This document shows positions 39,488 through 50,209 of a stretch of 64,000 nt of DNA, in pieces (the first letter of the stretch is position 1; the number at the start of each line of letters is the position of its first letter). The position numbers were made by a program, and so were the translations under genes. The DNA is from Bacillus sp. DTU_2020_1000418_1_SI_GHA_SEK_038 (GTDB taxonomy: Bacteria > Bacillota > Bacilli > Bacillales > Cytobacillaceae): the NCBI RefSeq assembly GCF_032341175.1, contig NZ_CP135435.1, positions 3,286,001 to 3,350,000 of the forward strand, in the 5' to 3' direction. Below the pieces are notes generated by a model that was not told where the DNA came from, searched no databases, and saw only the letters and a program-made list of their open reading frames with translations.

Positions 39488-39509
39488 AGAAAACTATACT
39501 AAAAAAATA

Positions 39510-39593
39510 TTAAGCGATAAATAATAAGTATATAGCACCAATTACAATAAACAACCCACAAAGAACAAATAATACTTTTGCTAATTTCTCCAC
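39510..39593 (-). CDS. Putative 27-residue single-span membrane microprotein
   Basis: A GTG-started ORF of 27 codons. The N-terminus MEKLAK is followed by one continuous hydrophobic segment (residues 7-27, including VLFVLCGLFIVIG) that reaches the C-terminus. AAGGAG overlaps the yshE stop codon, 11 nt upstream of GTG. The ORF and the terminator after it form the tail of the polX-mutS2-yshE transcript. I do not recognise a family. The composition is what a small membrane peptide would have, but a chance ORF cannot be excluded. Confidence 0.55.
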   Translation of the reverse strand: MEKLAKVLFVLCGLFIVIGAIYLLFIA

Positions 39594-39608
39594 TTAGTTC
39601 CCCGCTCC

Positions 39609-40016
39609 TTAAGATAAACCTGCCCCGATAATGTACGACAATCCAATCGAAATAACCATGGATATGAATCCAACTGCTTTATTATTATTTTCAATTTCTT
39701 CATCAATCCTGTATTTTGGTGTAAGGAATTCGAATATAAAATAACCAATTAACAATAGAAAGAAGCCGAAAACTCCCCAGCTGATCATAGTGAAAAGTGT
39801 ATCATTATGCATAATGGAATGTCTAAAAATATTGGCAATCCCAAATATCTTTCCCCCAGTTGCCATAGCAACCGCTACATTCCCGTTTTTGATTTCTTCC
39901 CAGTTCCGATATTTCGTGACCAATTCGAAAACAGCTAAGAATACAATCATACATAAAACGACAACACTGTAATACCCCGCTGTTTGCACAAATTCATTTT
40001 CCCAAAATTGGTTCAT
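39609..40016 (-). CDS. yshE: DUF350 membrane protein YshE
   Basis: 135 residues with four hydrophobic helices (about 12-34, 50-66, 73-92, 112-134), matching the DUF350 family of small bacterial inner-membrane proteins. Charged loops between helices are short. No catalytic residues are apparent. It lies 18 nt after mutS2 as in B. subtilis. Function unknown. Confidence 0.9.
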   Translation of the reverse strand: MNQFWENEFVQTAGYYSVVVLCMIVFLAVFELVTKYRNWEEIKNGNVAVAMATGGKIFGIANIFRHSIMHNDTLFTMISWGVFGFFLLLIGYFIFEFLTPKYRIDEEIENNNKAVGFISMVISIGLSYIIGAGLS

Positions 40017-40034
40017 TTTTTCTCTCCCAATCTG

Positions 40035-42389
40035 TTATTTAAGCTCAACGACCGTTACACCTGATCCGCCCTCGCCTGCTTCGCCGAATCGGATTTTTTT
40101 GACTGAACGATGATTTCTTAAATATTCCTGTACACCCTGTCTAAGAGCCCCAGTTCCTTTTCCATGTATGATGGAAACACGCGGATAAGCAGCTAGCAGT
40201 GCATCATCGATATATTTCTCCACTCGAAGCAGAGCATTTTCATATCGTTCCCCTCGCAGGTCTAGCTCAAGACTAACATGAAAGTCTTTACCCTTTACAG
40301 TTGCCATTGGTCTTGTTTCTACTGGTTTTGGACTCTTAATGAACTCCAAATCCTTTTCATTCACCTTCATTTTCAAAATCCCAATTTGTACTTGCCATTC
40401 TTTTTCAGATGTCTTCTCAATCAAAGTACCCTTTTGGTCAAAGCTTAGAACCTTAACTTCATCTCCAGGCTTTAACACATGTTTATCTTTACTTGCAATT
40501 AGTTTTTTCGGCTTTTTAATTTTTGGCGCTGCCTCTTCCAGACGTCTCTTCGCTTCAATTAATTCATGCTCTTTTATTTCTGCTGCTTTTTCGATACGCA
40601 TTTTTCTTAAATCACGGATAACTTTTTCTGCTTCAGCTTTCGCCTGATCAATAATAGCTTCGGCTTTTTCTGCCGCCTTTTCATGCAGAGTATCTTTCTG
40701 CTCATAAAATTCGATCATTTGCTTTTGCAAATCTTTATGAAGCTTTTCAGCACTTCTTAATAGCTCATTTGCTTCTTCCCTGTCTGCTTCAGCCTCTTTT
40801 CTGCTTTCCTCCAACGATGCGATCATATTCTCTACCTGGTTGCTGTCCGCACTAATATAGGAGCGTGCTGTATCGATCACATCATCTTGCAGGCCAAGCC
40901 TCTTGGAAATTTCAAATGCATTGCTTCGGCCGGGAACGCCTATCAGCAGCTTGTATGTCGGGCTAAGTGTATCAATATCAAATTCTACACTCGCATTGAT
41001 GACTCCTTCCCGATTATAACCATATGCTTTTAATTCAGGATAATGAGTCGTTGCAATAACTCTTGCTCCTCGTTTATATACATAATCTAATATGGAAATA
41101 GCAAGAGCGGCCCCCTCTTGAGGGTCTGTTCCTGCACCTAATTCATCAAAGAGAACAAGACTGTTAAAGTCCACCTTATTTAGAATGTCAACAATATTCA
41201 CCATATGAGAGGAGAAGGTACTAAGACTTTGTTCGATAGATTGTTCATCGCCAATATCTGCATATACAGCATCAAAGACAGCAATTTCAGATCCATCTAA
41301 GGCTGGGATTTGCAGTCCAGCTTGAGCCATTAGCGTACATAAGCCAACTGTTTTTAATGTGACGGTTTTCCCTCCGGTATTTGGACCTGTTATAACAATG
41401 GTCGAAAAGTCTTTTCCTAATGAAATGTCATTCGCTACTACAACGTCAGCAGGAATAAGCGGATGACGCGCCTTAAATAGTGATATTCGGCCCTCATTAT
41501 TTACCTTAGGCTTTGATGCTTTCATCCGGTTGCTGTAACGCGCTTTTGCAAACATAAAATCTATTTCGGTTAGAACATCAACAATTTCTTCTAGCTCAGA
41601 ACTATTTTCTGCTACATTGCTTGAAAGTTCTATTAGAATCCTTTCAATTTCCTGCTGCTCTTTCACACGAATTCCCTGAAGCTCATTATTTAATTGAACA
41701 ATCGATTGAGGTTCAATAAATAACGTTTGGCCTGAAGAGCTTTGATCATGGATGATTCCACCATAATGGCCTTTGTATTCCTGTTTAACCGGAATAACAA
41801 AGCGATCATTTCGAATCGTAATAATGGCATCTGAAAGCATTTTCTGTGCATTTGACGAACGAATCATGCTTTCTAATCTTTCTCTTACCCGGGATTCTTT
41901 CGTACGCAATTGATTTCTAAGAGAGCGAAGTGTATCACTTGCACTATCCAAAACTTCTCCGTTATCATCGATTGCATTTCTGATCGTTGTTTCCAAATCA
42001 GCTAGGACGACAATTCGACTTACATAGCTGATTAGGATGGGCAAACTCTCATTTTCATCTTCAAAATCTTCGATAAATCTTTTAATTTGTCTGCTCCCAT
42101 GAACAGTGCTAGCTACTTGTGTTAATTCATGCGGGCTTAGCATTCCGCCAATGATTGACCTTTTGACATGCGGCCGTATATTATATATTCCGCCTAGCGG
42201 GACGTTTCCTTTTATTCGAAGCACCTTTACAGCTTCATCTGTTTCTTCCTGCCACTGCTGAACTTTTTCAAAATTGACTGATGGCAATAATTGCTCTGCT
42301 TTTCTTCTTCCTAACTCAGATGATACATGCTCGAGTAATTGTTCTTTTACTTTATTAAACTCCAGCACTTTAAAAATTCTTTCCTGCAT
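40035..42389 (-). CDS. mutS2: Endonuclease MutS2
   Basis: MutS-related ATPase linked to recombination control and, in recent work on B. subtilis, to rescue of collided ribosomes. The 784 residues have the MutS core, Walker [14 protein letters not shown] (about 332-344) and [20 protein letters not shown] (about 405-424). A long coiled coil follows (about 515-625), and the C-terminal Smr domain contains [12 protein letters not shown] and [18 protein letters not shown]. The N-terminal mismatch domain of MutS is absent, as expected. Confidence 0.96.
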   Translation of the reverse strand: MQERIFKVLEFNKVKEQLLEHVSSELGRRKAEQLLPSVNFEKVQQWQEETDEAVKVLRIKGNVPLGGIYNIRPHVKRSIIGGMLSPHELTQVASTVHGSRQIKRFIEDFEDENESLPILISYVSRIVVLADLETTIRNAIDDNGEVLDSASDTLRSLRNQLRTKESRVRERLESMIRSSNAQKMLSDAIITIRNDRFVIPVKQEYKGHYGGIIHDQSSSGQTLFIEPQSIVQLNNELQGIRVKEQQEIERILIELSSNVAENSSELEEIVDVLTEIDFMFAKARYSNRMKASKPKVNNEGRISLFKARHPLIPADVVVANDISLGKDFSTIVITGPNTGGKTVTLKTVGLCTLMAQAGLQIPALDGSEIAVFDAVYADIGDEQSIEQSLSTFSSHMVNIVDILNKVDFNSLVLFDELGAGTDPQEGAALAISILDYVYKRGARVIATTHYPELKAYGYNREGVINASVEFDIDTLSPTYKLLIGVPGRSNAFEISKRLGLQDDVIDTARSYISADSNQVENMIASLEESRKEAEADREEANELLRSAEKLHKDLQKQMIEFYEQKDTLHEKAAEKAEAIIDQAKAEAEKVIRDLRKMRIEKAAEIKEHELIEAKRRLEEAAPKIKKPKKLIASKDKHVLKPGDEVKVLSFDQKGTLIEKTSEKEWQVQIGILKMKVNEKDLEFIKSPKPVETRPMATVKGKDFHVSLELDLRGERYENALLRVEKYIDDALLAAYPRVSIIHGKGTGALRQGVQEYLRNHRSVKKIRFGEAGEGGSGVTVVELK

Positions 42390-42444
42390 GAGGATGTGAC
42401 CTCCTATTCGAAATGCAAAAGGGCCGCTGAAGCTAACAAATAGG

Positions 42445-44175
42445 CTAGCTTCCTATCTTTCCCTTGTTGTTTAGTAAATCCAGCAGCTCCCCGATATCCA
42501 TAGCGTTAAGGACACTGCTTTTCTTAATCCAGCCTTTTTTTGCTGATGACACACCGATAGACATATGTTCCAATGTGTCCATCTTATGGGCATCCGTATT
42601 AATAACTATTTTCACTCCAGCTTCTTGAGCCTTGCGAATATATTGTGGCGCAAGGTCGAGCCTGTTTGGATTTGCATTTAATTCCAAGACGGTATTCGTT
42701 TCTTTTGCTAGTTCAATCAATAAATCGATATCCACTTCATAGCCATCTCTCCGGCCAATCATTCTGCCAGTAGGGTGAGCGATGATATCAACATGTGGAT
42801 TCTCCAAGGCTGTTTTTAACCGTTCCATTATTTTCGCTTTTGGCTGTGAAAAGGCAGAGTGAATAGATGCGATGACGATATCCATTTCCGCAAGCAGTTC
42901 ATCATCATAATCTAAAGTTCCATCAGGCAAGATATCCATTTCAACACCTGATAAAATAGTTATATCATCATAGCGCTCGTTTAGTCGTTTTATCTCTTCT
43001 TTCTGCTTCCTCAGACGTTCAGGAGTAAGGCCATTTGCTACCTTCAAATATTGTGAGTGATCCGTTATTGCTACATATTTATAGCCTCTGGCACGACAGG
43101 CTTCAACCATTTCTTCAATCGTATGGGCGCCATCACTCCAAGTCGTGTGCATATGCAGATCCCCATTTATATCAGAAAGAGTGATTAAATCCATGTCAGC
43201 AGAATACTCATCTACTTCCTTTCCATCTTCCCTGATTTCAGGAGGAATATAAGGGAGTCCGAAATGGGCATAAAACTCTCTTTCTGTTGTAAAAGTAGCA
43301 ACCTCACCCGTTTCATTATTTTCTACTCCATATTCGCTAATCTTTTCCCCGCGTTCTTTAGCAAGCTGGCGCATTCTTACATTATGTTCCTTGGAGCCAG
43401 TAAAATGATGAAGAGTAGTGGCAAATTCCTCAGGTGTAACTAGACGAAAATCAACAGATATATCATAGCTATGTCCGAGAATAATTGAAACCTTTGTATT
43501 CCCTGCCGCAATAGTCTCCTTAATCAGTGGAAGAGCTAATAGTTTTTCCTTTACAGCCGCAGGTTTAGTCGTTGCAATAATAAAATCTAAATCCTTTATA
43601 GTTTCTCTCACTCTTCTTAAGCTGCCTGCCCGTGAAAAATTTTCAACTTCACTCATATCATTTAAAACAGATTCGATAGAATCTGCAATCGGAAGCATAT
43701 AGGCTAGTGGAAGACGTTCTGGTCTGCCCCCCACTTGATTTAATGCAGCGAGAAGCTTTTCTTCTGATTTTTCCCCAAATCCCGCAAGAGCCCGTACTTG
43801 TTTATTTCGGCAAGCTGTTTCCAAGTCAGCGGCATTTTCAATCCCTAGCTCTTTATGCAGCTTCGCAATTTTTTTGCCTCCAAGACTCGGCAATTGAAGC
43901 AGCGAAATTAATCCTTTTGGAACTTCTTCCTTCAGTTCGTTCAATACAGTTGAATGTCCTAACTCTATATACTCCTCAATGACTGCAGAAGTTCCCTTTC
44001 CAATCCCGGAAATTTTCGTAAAATCTTCTATTTCAGTTAAACTTTGATCATTTGCCTCTAAAGCAGCGGCCGCTTTACGGAATGCTGCTATTTTAAAAGG
44101 GTTTTCTCCCTTTAGCTCCATATAAATCGCAATCGTTTCTAAGAGCCGTGTAACATCTTTTTTATTTACTTCCAT
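42445..44175 (-). CDS. polX: DNA polymerase/3'-5' exonuclease PolX
   Basis: Family X polymerase for base-excision and gap repair. The 576 residues have an N-terminal HhH domain ([16 protein letters not shown]), the nucleotidyltransferase core with [20 protein letters not shown] (about 182-201), and a C-terminal PHP exonuclease domain starting [14 protein letters not shown] (about 337-350) with later His/Asp ligands. It lies upstream of mutS2 by 55 nt. Confidence 0.96.
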   Translation of the reverse strand: MEVNKKDVTRLLETIAIYMELKGENPFKIAAFRKAAAALEANDQSLTEIEDFTKISGIGKGTSAVIEEYIELGHSTVLNELKEEVPKGLISLLQLPSLGGKKIAKLHKELGIENAADLETACRNKQVRALAGFGEKSEEKLLAALNQVGGRPERLPLAYMLPIADSIESVLNDMSEVENFSRAGSLRRVRETIKDLDFIIATTKPAAVKEKLLALPLIKETIAAGNTKVSIILGHSYDISVDFRLVTPEEFATTLHHFTGSKEHNVRMRQLAKERGEKISEYGVENNETGEVATFTTEREFYAHFGLPYIPPEIREDGKEVDEYSADMDLITLSDINGDLHMHTTWSDGAHTIEEMVEACRARGYKYVAITDHSQYLKVANGLTPERLRKQKEEIKRLNERYDDITILSGVEMDILPDGTLDYDDELLAEMDIVIASIHSAFSQPKAKIMERLKTALENPHVDIIAHPTGRMIGRRDGYEVDIDLLIELAKETNTVLELNANPNRLDLAPQYIRKAQEAGVKIVINTDAHKMDTLEHMSIGVSSAKKGWIKKSSVLNAMDIGELLDLLNNKGKIGS

Positions 44176-44257
44176 CTATTACCACCTGCTTTTTTTGTAA
44201 ACTTGTAATATGAATATTGTTTCCTATAATAATTAGTTTTTACCTGCTTAAAAAGAA

Positions 44258-44280
44258 AACTTCTCTGCCTTAGAGAAGTT
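44258..44280 (-). terminator. Terminator after yshB
   Basis: Perfect 8-bp AACTTCTC / GAGAAGTT with a 7-nt loop, then TTCTTTTT, overlapping the yshB stop codon. Confidence 0.75.
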
Positions 44281-44821
44281 AAGAAGCCATGTATTCAATC
44301 CACATCTCCTTTATAGATTGAGAAAATATCGGAGTATTTTTGACAATTCCCTTTGCCATAAAGGAATCATTTATGGCATTCTGTATGGAATCTACTGGTA
44401 CTAATGCAGCTATGTATAATAGAATAAACATGATAAGATATATTTCTATAAATCCTAATATTCCGCCTGCCCATACATTTAATTGCTTTAAAACCGGCAG
44501 ATGTGTAACGAAATCAAGCATACTTCCGATCATATGCAGGACAATTTTTACCGCAAAAAAAATCACGACAAAGGCAATGGCGCGATAGTAAGCATCTTCA
44601 AGATTGACCTCATCAAATAGCATTCTTATTGTTGAATTGCTTTGGAGATTTGGGTAAGGAACCCATAAGGTTAATTTAGGGGCCAGCTTTTCAAAATACA
44701 TATGAGCAACAATAAATGCAATAATAAAGCCGACTAAATGGATTAATTGCAAAATAAAGCCCCTCTTTAAGCCAACGAAAAAACCTATTATTAAAAAAAT
44801 GAGTATAGCAAGATCTAGCAT
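44279..44821 (-). CDS. yshB: CvpA-family membrane protein
   Basis: 180 residues with four or five transmembrane helices. The N-terminus LDLAILIFLIIGFFVGLKRGFILQL is the CvpA/colicin V production signature. The helix near 120 carries GGILGFIEIYLIMFILLYIAALV. Role is uncertain: CvpA homologues relate to envelope homeostasis. It starts 3 nt after zapA, probably translationally coupled. Confidence 0.9.
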   Translation of the reverse strand: MLDLAILIFLIIGFFVGLKRGFILQLIHLVGFIIAFIVAHMYFEKLAPKLTLWVPYPNLQSNSTIRMLFDEVNLEDAYYRAIAFVVIFFAVKIVLHMIGSMLDFVTHLPVLKQLNVWAGGILGFIEIYLIMFILLYIAALVPVDSIQNAINDSFMAKGIVKNTPIFSQSIKEMWIEYMAS

Positions 44822-44824
44822 GAC

Positions 44825-45088
44825 TTATTCAGTCCTTTTCTCTTTTAATTCAATTTCAAGCCTTTCTAGACGGTCCTTTAGCTTGATATAATCATTAACC
44901 GCATTGACAGCCGTTAAAACGGCTAATTTACTGCTGTCGAGATAAGGATTCTTGGAACTAATTTCACGCATTTTATCATCAACCGTTGAGGCAACAAGTC
45001 GAACATGGCTATGACTCTCAGTTCCGATAATTATATATTGCTGACCATATATATCTACACTTGTACGGTTTTTTTGTTCTTCTGACAA
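44825..45088 (-). CDS. zapA: Cell division protein ZapA
   Basis: FtsZ-binding protein that bundles protofilaments at mid-cell. The 87 residues have the beta-hairpin domain VDIYGQQYIIIGTESHSHVRLVASTVDDKMREI and a C-terminal coiled coil ending KDRLERLEIELKEKR. The start is TTG with GGAGG 8 nt upstream. It is the first gene of the zapA-yshB unit, divergent from rnhC. Confidence 0.94.
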   Translation of the reverse strand: MSEEQKNRTSVDIYGQQYIIIGTESHSHVRLVASTVDDKMREISSKNPYLDSSKLAVLTAVNAVNDYIKLKDRLERLEIELKEKRTE

Positions 45089-45162
45089 TCGTCATGCCTC
45101 CATTCCGTTAGAATCCTAATCAATATCATAACATGAAACATAAAATCGTGGGAAGTAGAAGC

Positions 45163-45191
45163 ATGACAAAAAAACACAGAATATGTAAACT
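45163..45191 (+). promoter_or_regulatory. Possible sigma-A promoter of rnhC
   Basis: -35 ATGACA (45163-45168), 17-nt spacer, -10 TAAACT (45186-45191), 24 nt before the start codon. Weak -10. Confidence 0.4.
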
Positions 45192-45214
45192 CCTATAGGA
45201 AAGGGGCAAAATGT

Positions 45215-46156
45215 ATGAGCAATGTTGTTCTTGTTAAAGATTTAAATGAAATTGGTGAGATGAAAATATATTATCATCGCTATCTTTCTGATAAAAATCC
45301 ACCTGGCAGTATCTTTGCCGCGAAAACACCAGCCTGTTCTATTACCGCCTATAAATCCGGAAAAGTATTATTTCAGGGTAGCGGCTGCCAGGAAGAATCA
45401 GCCAAATGGGGACAGCCTGCCAAACAATCTGAATCTCCCAAAAAGGGCAGTTCCAATTTAACTCACTTGCCAAAAAATATTAGCACGCTTTCTGTTATTG
45501 GCTCAGATGAAGTTGGGACAGGGGATTATTTCGGACCTATTACAGTAGTTGCTGCCTATGTGAACAAGGAACAAATTCCATCGCTAAAGGAATTAGGCGT
45601 GAAGGATTCGAAAGACTTAAATGATGAAAAGATTGTGAGCATTGCCAAGGAAATTAAAGATATTATCCCTTATAGCCTATTAACATTGCACAATGAAAAA
45701 TATAATAAACTACAGCAATCAGGGATGTCACAGGGCAAAATGAAAGCTTTGCTTCATAATCAAGCCATTGGGCATCTCTTAAAAAAAATTGCCCCGGACG
45801 TTCCAGAAGCGATTTTAATTGATCAATTTGCTAAAGAAGAAGTGTATTATTCATACCTTAAAAAAGAGTCAGTCGTCCAAAAGAAAAATGTTTATTTTAG
45901 TACGAAAGCAGAGGGCATTCACCTGGCAGTAGCAGCTGCATCGATCCTAGCAAGGTATGCATTTATCAAGCACTTTGATAATTTAAGCAAAGCTGCTGGG
46001 TTTACCATCACAAAAGGTGCTGGGGCAAAGGTCGATGAGGCGGCTGCGAGGATTATTCATGAAAATGGGCTAGAAAGTCTGCCAGCATTCGTCAAGCTTC
46101 ATTTTGCTAATACGGACAAGGCCAAGCGATTATTTGCTTTGAAATACCGCAAATAA
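45215..46156 (+). CDS. rnhC: Ribonuclease HIII
   Basis: Cleaves RNA in RNA-DNA hybrids. The 313 residues have an N-terminal TBP-like substrate-binding domain (about 1-85), then the RNase HII-type core with IGSDEVGTGDYFGP, where Asp98 and Glu99 are metal ligands, and later Asp residues in GVKDSKDL and ILIDQF. ATG 45215 has AGGGG 8 nt upstream. It is one of the few plus-strand genes and ends convergent to pheT. Confidence 0.96.
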   Translation: MSNVVLVKDLNEIGEMKIYYHRYLSDKNPPGSIFAAKTPACSITAYKSGKVLFQGSGCQEESAKWGQPAKQSESPKKGSSNLTHLPKNISTLSVIGSDEVGTGDYFGPITVVAAYVNKEQIPSLKELGVKDSKDLNDEKIVSIAKEIKDIIPYSLLTLHNEKYNKLQQSGMSQGKMKALLHNQAIGHLLKKIAPDVPEAILIDQFAKEEVYYSYLKKESVVQKKNVYFSTKAEGIHLAVAAASILARYAFIKHFDNLSKAAGFTITKGAGAKVDEAAARIIHENGLESLPAFVKLHFANTDKAKRLFALKYRK

Positions 46157-46163
46157 AAAACTA

Positions 46164-46185
46164 GGGATGCCTAAATTGGCATCCC
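46164..46185. terminator. Shared terminator of rnhC and pheT
   Basis: Perfect 8-bp GGGATGCC / GGCATCCC with a 6-nt loop. The T-run is better on the minus strand (TAGTTTTTT), where pheT ends 9 nt away. Confidence 0.85.
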
Positions 46186-46193
46186 CTTGTCTT

Positions 46194-48608
46194 TTACCCT
46201 CTTAATACCGCTCCTGCTTGTTCCTTCACTGCCTGTAAAACTTTGTCATGAGCTTTCACAACATCTTCATCTGTTAACGTACGTTCAGGATCAAAATATT
46301 TTAGTGAGAAGGCAATGGATTTCTTCCCTTCCTCCATACGGTCGCCTTCGTATAAATCGAATACCTGAACTTCTTTCAATAATACTCCGCCAGCTTTCTT
46401 AATGATGCTTTCCATTTCTCCAGCAGCAACTGCTTTATCGACAACGAGCGCGATATCGCGTGTGATAGACGGATAGCGTGGAATAGATTGATAATGTAAC
46501 GGTGCTGTCTCCGCTTCTAAAATTGCCTTTAAGCTTAGCTCAAATACATAAGATTCTTTCAAATCATATTCCTTTTCCACTGTTGGATGCGTTTGGCCAA
46601 CAAAACCAGCTACCTCGCCATTCAAGATAATTTCCGCTGTTCTGCCGGGGTGCATTCCATCTCTTTCGGCTTGTCGATACTCAATTGCATTTTCTAAACC
46701 GAGACTAGCAAATAATCCCTCAAGAACTCCTTTTACAACAAAGAAATCAACTGGCTTCTTTTCTCCTTGCCATGGATGGCTTTGCCATAAACCTGTTATT
46801 GCACCAGCAAGATGCTCGCGTTCTTCTGGCAATACGTCCTTGCCCTCTGAAAGGAATACATCTCCGATTTCATAAACAGCAAGACTATCATTTTGTCGTG
46901 CTGCATTATATTTTAAGACATTTAGCAGCTGTGGAATGATGCTTAGTCGAAGTGTGCTATGATCTTCACTCATCGGCATCGCCAAGCGAATTGGCTCTCG
47001 CGTTTCTAATGCATATTGTGCAGCTTTCGCTCCGCTAGTCAGTGAATACGTGATAGCTTGATACAGCCCAGCCCCTTCAAGGTATCTGCGCACGATACGG
47101 CGTTTATTTTGATAAGCTGTTAGATGTCCCGGCGTTGAAGAACCAATAGGAAGAGTTGACCCAAGATTATCATAGCCAAATAGTCTAGCTACTTCTTCAA
47201 TTAGATCTTCTTCAATCGTGATATCACCACGGCGAGTTGGAGCAGTAACAATAATGGAATCGCCGTCTACGCTTGTTTCAAACTGAAGCCTAGCAAAAAT
47301 ATCCTCAACGTCTTTCATTGCTAATTCCGTTCCAAGCACCCGATTAATTTTATCTAATGTTACGGAAACGACAGCCGGTTCAACCTTAAGTGTATTGGCT
47401 TCTACCGAACCTGCTAACACTTCTCCGCCAGCATATTTTTCAAGCAGATGTGCTGCTCGCTCCGCCGCTGCTCTTACCCGGTTTGGATCTACACCTTTTT
47501 CGAAACGTGCACTTGCCTCGCTTCGTAAACCATGATCTTTAGATGCTTTTCTGACTGTTGTCCCTTTAAAAAATGCAGATTCTAGAAGGACAGTTTTTGT
47601 ATCGGATTGAACTTCAGAATTTAATCCCCCCATTACACCCGCAAGAGCAACTGGCTCTTGGCCGTTTGTAATAAGAAGATGGTCTGAAGTTAACTCTCTT
47701 TTTGCTTCGTCCAGTGTTTGAATGATTTCTCCATCCTTTGCACGGCGAACGAGAATTTGCTTTGACCCTAAACGGTCATAGTCGAACGCATGAAGCGGCT
47801 GGCCATATTCGAGCAAAATATAGTTCGTAATATCAACAACATTATTATGCGGACGAATGCCTGATGCCATCAGTCTTCCTTGCATCCAAAGAGGAGATGG
47901 CTTGATTTGTACATTTTTAATAACCTTTGCAATATATAGCGGGTTATCTTCAGGTGCTTCCACATCAACAGTTATATAATCAGAAGCCTTTTCTGATGAC
48001 TCAGTATGATCTGTTTCTGGAAGCTTTACTTCTCTTCCTAGAATTGCCGCCACTTCATACGCAACTCCTAGCAAGCTTAAGCAATCTGAACGGTTTGGAG
48101 TTAAGCCAAGCTCTAACACTTGGTCATCACGATGTAATAGTTCAATTGCATCTGTACCAACCTCGGCCCCTTGATGGAATACATAAATGCCTTCTGAATA
48201 TTCCTTTGCCACAAGCTTGCTTTCAATGCCAAGCTCCTGAAGGGAACAGATCATTCCATTTGATTCCTCTCCGCGAAGCTTTGCCTTTTTGATTTTGAAG
48301 TTGCCTGGCAGAACGGCGCCAACTGTTGCAACAGCAACCTTTTGCCCCTTATCAACATTGGGAGCACCGCAAATGATTTGTACAGGCTCTTCCACACCAA
48401 TATCGACTAAGCATTTATTTAATTTATCCGCATTCGGATGCTGCTCTCTTTCAAGAACATGCCCAACAACAACACCGCGAATTCCTTCATTTAGGACTTC
48501 TACGCCTTCAACCTCAATACCGCTTTTCGTAATTCTTTCTGCAAGTTCTGCAGGAGTAACACCTGATAAATCAACATAATCCTGCAGCCATTTATATGAA
48601 ACAAACAT
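46194..48608 (-). CDS. pheT: Phenylalanine--tRNA ligase beta subunit
   Basis: 804 residues. The N-terminal EMAP-like tRNA-binding domain (about 40-150, [20 protein letters not shown]) is followed by the B3/B4 editing domain and the B5 DNA-binding-like domain. A catalytic-like core comes next, and the C-terminal FDX-ACB anticodon domain contains [17 protein letters not shown]. With PheS it forms the alpha2-beta2 synthetase. It lies 47 nt after pheS under the Phe T-box. Confidence 0.97.
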   Translation of the reverse strand: MFVSYKWLQDYVDLSGVTPAELAERITKSGIEVEGVEVLNEGIRGVVVGHVLEREQHPNADKLNKCLVDIGVEEPVQIICGAPNVDKGQKVAVATVGAVLPGNFKIKKAKLRGEESNGMICSLQELGIESKLVAKEYSEGIYVFHQGAEVGTDAIELLHRDDQVLELGLTPNRSDCLSLLGVAYEVAAILGREVKLPETDHTESSEKASDYITVDVEAPEDNPLYIAKVIKNVQIKPSPLWMQGRLMASGIRPHNNVVDITNYILLEYGQPLHAFDYDRLGSKQILVRRAKDGEIIQTLDEAKRELTSDHLLITNGQEPVALAGVMGGLNSEVQSDTKTVLLESAFFKGTTVRKASKDHGLRSEASARFEKGVDPNRVRAAAERAAHLLEKYAGGEVLAGSVEANTLKVEPAVVSVTLDKINRVLGTELAMKDVEDIFARLQFETSVDGDSIIVTAPTRRGDITIEEDLIEEVARLFGYDNLGSTLPIGSSTPGHLTAYQNKRRIVRRYLEGAGLYQAITYSLTSGAKAAQYALETREPIRLAMPMSEDHSTLRLSIIPQLLNVLKYNAARQNDSLAVYEIGDVFLSEGKDVLPEEREHLAGAITGLWQSHPWQGEKKPVDFFVVKGVLEGLFASLGLENAIEYRQAERDGMHPGRTAEIILNGEVAGFVGQTHPTVEKEYDLKESYVFELSLKAILEAETAPLHYQSIPRYPSITRDIALVVDKAVAAGEMESIIKKAGGVLLKEVQVFDLYEGDRMEEGKKSIAFSLKYFDPERTLTDEDVVKAHDKVLQAVKEQAGAVLRG

Positions 48609-48655
48609 GTTTTATCCTCCTGTATCTCATTTTCTAGCCCTTCAGCAGCTAATAT

Positions 48656-49693
48656 CTATTCATTAATAGAGAATTGTTTTAAGAAACGCACATCATTTGT
48701 ATAGAAATGACGAATATCATCAATGCCATATTTCAGCATTGCAATTCGCTCTACACCCATACCGAATGCAAACCCTGTGTATTTCTTTGAATCAAAGCCT
48801 GACATTTCAAGTACATTTGGATGAACCATTCCAGCTCCTAATATTTCAATCCAGCCGGTTTTTTTGCAGATGTTACAGCCCTTTCCGCCACATTTAAAGC
48901 AGGATACATCCACCTCTACTGAAGGCTCAGTGAATGGGAAGAAGCTTGGACGTAAGCGGATTTCTCTGTCTTCTCCGAATAATTTCTTCGCAAATAATTC
49001 TAATGTTCCCTTTAAATCACTCATGCGAATGTTTTCATCCACAACTAGGCCTTCAATTTGCATAAACTGATGGGAATGTGTAGCATCGTCATTATCGCGT
49101 CGGAACACTTTTCCAGGGCAAATAATTTTTACAGGACCTTTCCCTTTATGCTTTTCCATTGTTCTCGCCTGTACAGGAGATGTCTGGGTACGAAGAAGGA
49201 TTTCATCTGTAATATAGAAGGAATCCTGCATATCGCGAGCTGGGTGATCCTTTGGCAGGTTCAGAGCTTCGAAATTGTAATAATCACTTTCCACTTCAGG
49301 TCCTTCAGCAATTGTATAACCCATCCCAATAAATAAATCTTCAATTTCCTCAACAATGCTTGTAAGCGGGTGATGATTTCCTGTTTTCACAGGACGGCCA
49401 GGCAGAGTAACATCAATTTTTTCTCCGGCTAGTTTTTCTTGGACAGCCGCCTCTTCTAAATGAGATTGTTTTGTCTCAATTTCAACAGCAATCGCATCGC
49501 GCACTTCATTCGCTAGTGCTCCCATGATTGGGCGTTCTTCGGCAGATAATTTCCCCATGCCTTTTAATACTTCTGTAATTGGCCCTTTTTTTCCTAAATA
49601 GGAAACTCGAATATCATTTAGTTCTTTTAAATCAGACGCTTGACTGATTTTGTCCAACGCTTCGGTTTGCAGTTCTTTTAAACGCTCTTGCAT
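48656..49693 (-). CDS. pheS: Phenylalanine--tRNA ligase alpha subunit
   Basis: Class II synthetase catalytic subunit, 345 residues. An N-terminal coiled coil (1-85) is followed by the class II core. Motif 2 is [20 protein letters not shown] (about 203-222), and motif 3 is [24 protein letters not shown]. The start MQERLKELQ is preceded by AGGAGG. The CxxCxxxxCxxC-type pattern ([14 protein letters not shown], about 279-292) is common in Firmicute PheS. Confidence 0.97.
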   Translation of the reverse strand: MQERLKELQTEALDKISQASDLKELNDIRVSYLGKKGPITEVLKGMGKLSAEERPIMGALANEVRDAIAVEIETKQSHLEEAAVQEKLAGEKIDVTLPGRPVKTGNHHPLTSIVEEIEDLFIGMGYTIAEGPEVESDYYNFEALNLPKDHPARDMQDSFYITDEILLRTQTSPVQARTMEKHKGKGPVKIICPGKVFRRDNDDATHSHQFMQIEGLVVDENIRMSDLKGTLELFAKKLFGEDREIRLRPSFFPFTEPSVEVDVSCFKCGGKGCNICKKTGWIEILGAGMVHPNVLEMSGFDSKKYTGFAFGMGVERIAMLKYGIDDIRHFYTNDVRFLKQFSINE

Positions 49694-49731
49694 CTAAAAA
49701 ATCCTCCTTTAATTCTGTTTTTTTCCAAAAT

Positions 49732-50025
49732 AAAAAACCTCTATCCCATAAAGGGACGAGGTTTTGGATTCGCGGTACCACCCTTTTTAATACAAAAAGC
49801 AGGTTGTGGACAGCTTTATGTATTCGCTTCATTCGGATAACGGCAATAAGCCGGAACATCTTTACACCGAAAAGCGGAAAACGGCTTAGCAAGCCTAGCT
49901 TTTTAGTGGTCCCGATGCCAACTCAGGAGGTGAAATTTCTCTTGCTTTCCCTCTGAAAATGCTCTCAGTCTAGGCATTCTCTCCCTGAAAAGTTACCTGC
50001 AAGCTACTTGTCTCCATCATTGTTT
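49732..50025 (-). promoter_or_regulatory. Phenylalanine T-box riboswitch
   Basis: T-box core AGGGTGGTACCGCGA at 49770-49784. The specifier loop reads AAAT-TTC-ACC, giving codon TTC (Phe) at 49932-49934. The terminator follows before pheS. Confidence 0.92.
49734..49765 (-). terminator. Leader terminator of pheST
   Basis: AAAACCTC-TCCC pairs with GGGA-AGAGGTTTT with one mismatch around a short loop, followed by T-rich sequence. Confidence 0.85.
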
Positions 50026-50048
50026 TATAACAATATAATTTTCCTGTA

Positions 50049-50077
50049 ATTATAGTATATTCCGCGTATAGTTTCAA
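50049..50077 (-). promoter_or_regulatory. Sigma-A promoter of pheST
   Basis: -35 TTGAAA (50072-50077), 17-nt spacer, -10 TATAAT (50049-50054). Confidence 0.8.
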
Positions 50078-50139
50078 ATTTTTTTGCAAAAATAGGCGGT
50101 TAATTGGTTGGGCTTGGATATTTTGTTCTAGATATTCAT

Positions 50140-50207
50140 TCGAGTTGTCCTTCATAGCCTCGATGACGGACAGTTTACTCCAAATATATACTCGATTTGT
50201 CCTTCAT
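50140..50207. repeat. Short repeats between the pheST promoter and ysgA
   Basis: TCGA-TTGTCCTTCAT occurs at 50140-50155 and 50192-50207. A diverged inverted unit (CGATGACGGACAG) lies between at 50161-50173. Likely a small intergenic repeat of Bacillus type. Confidence 0.45.
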
Positions 50208-50209
50208 CA

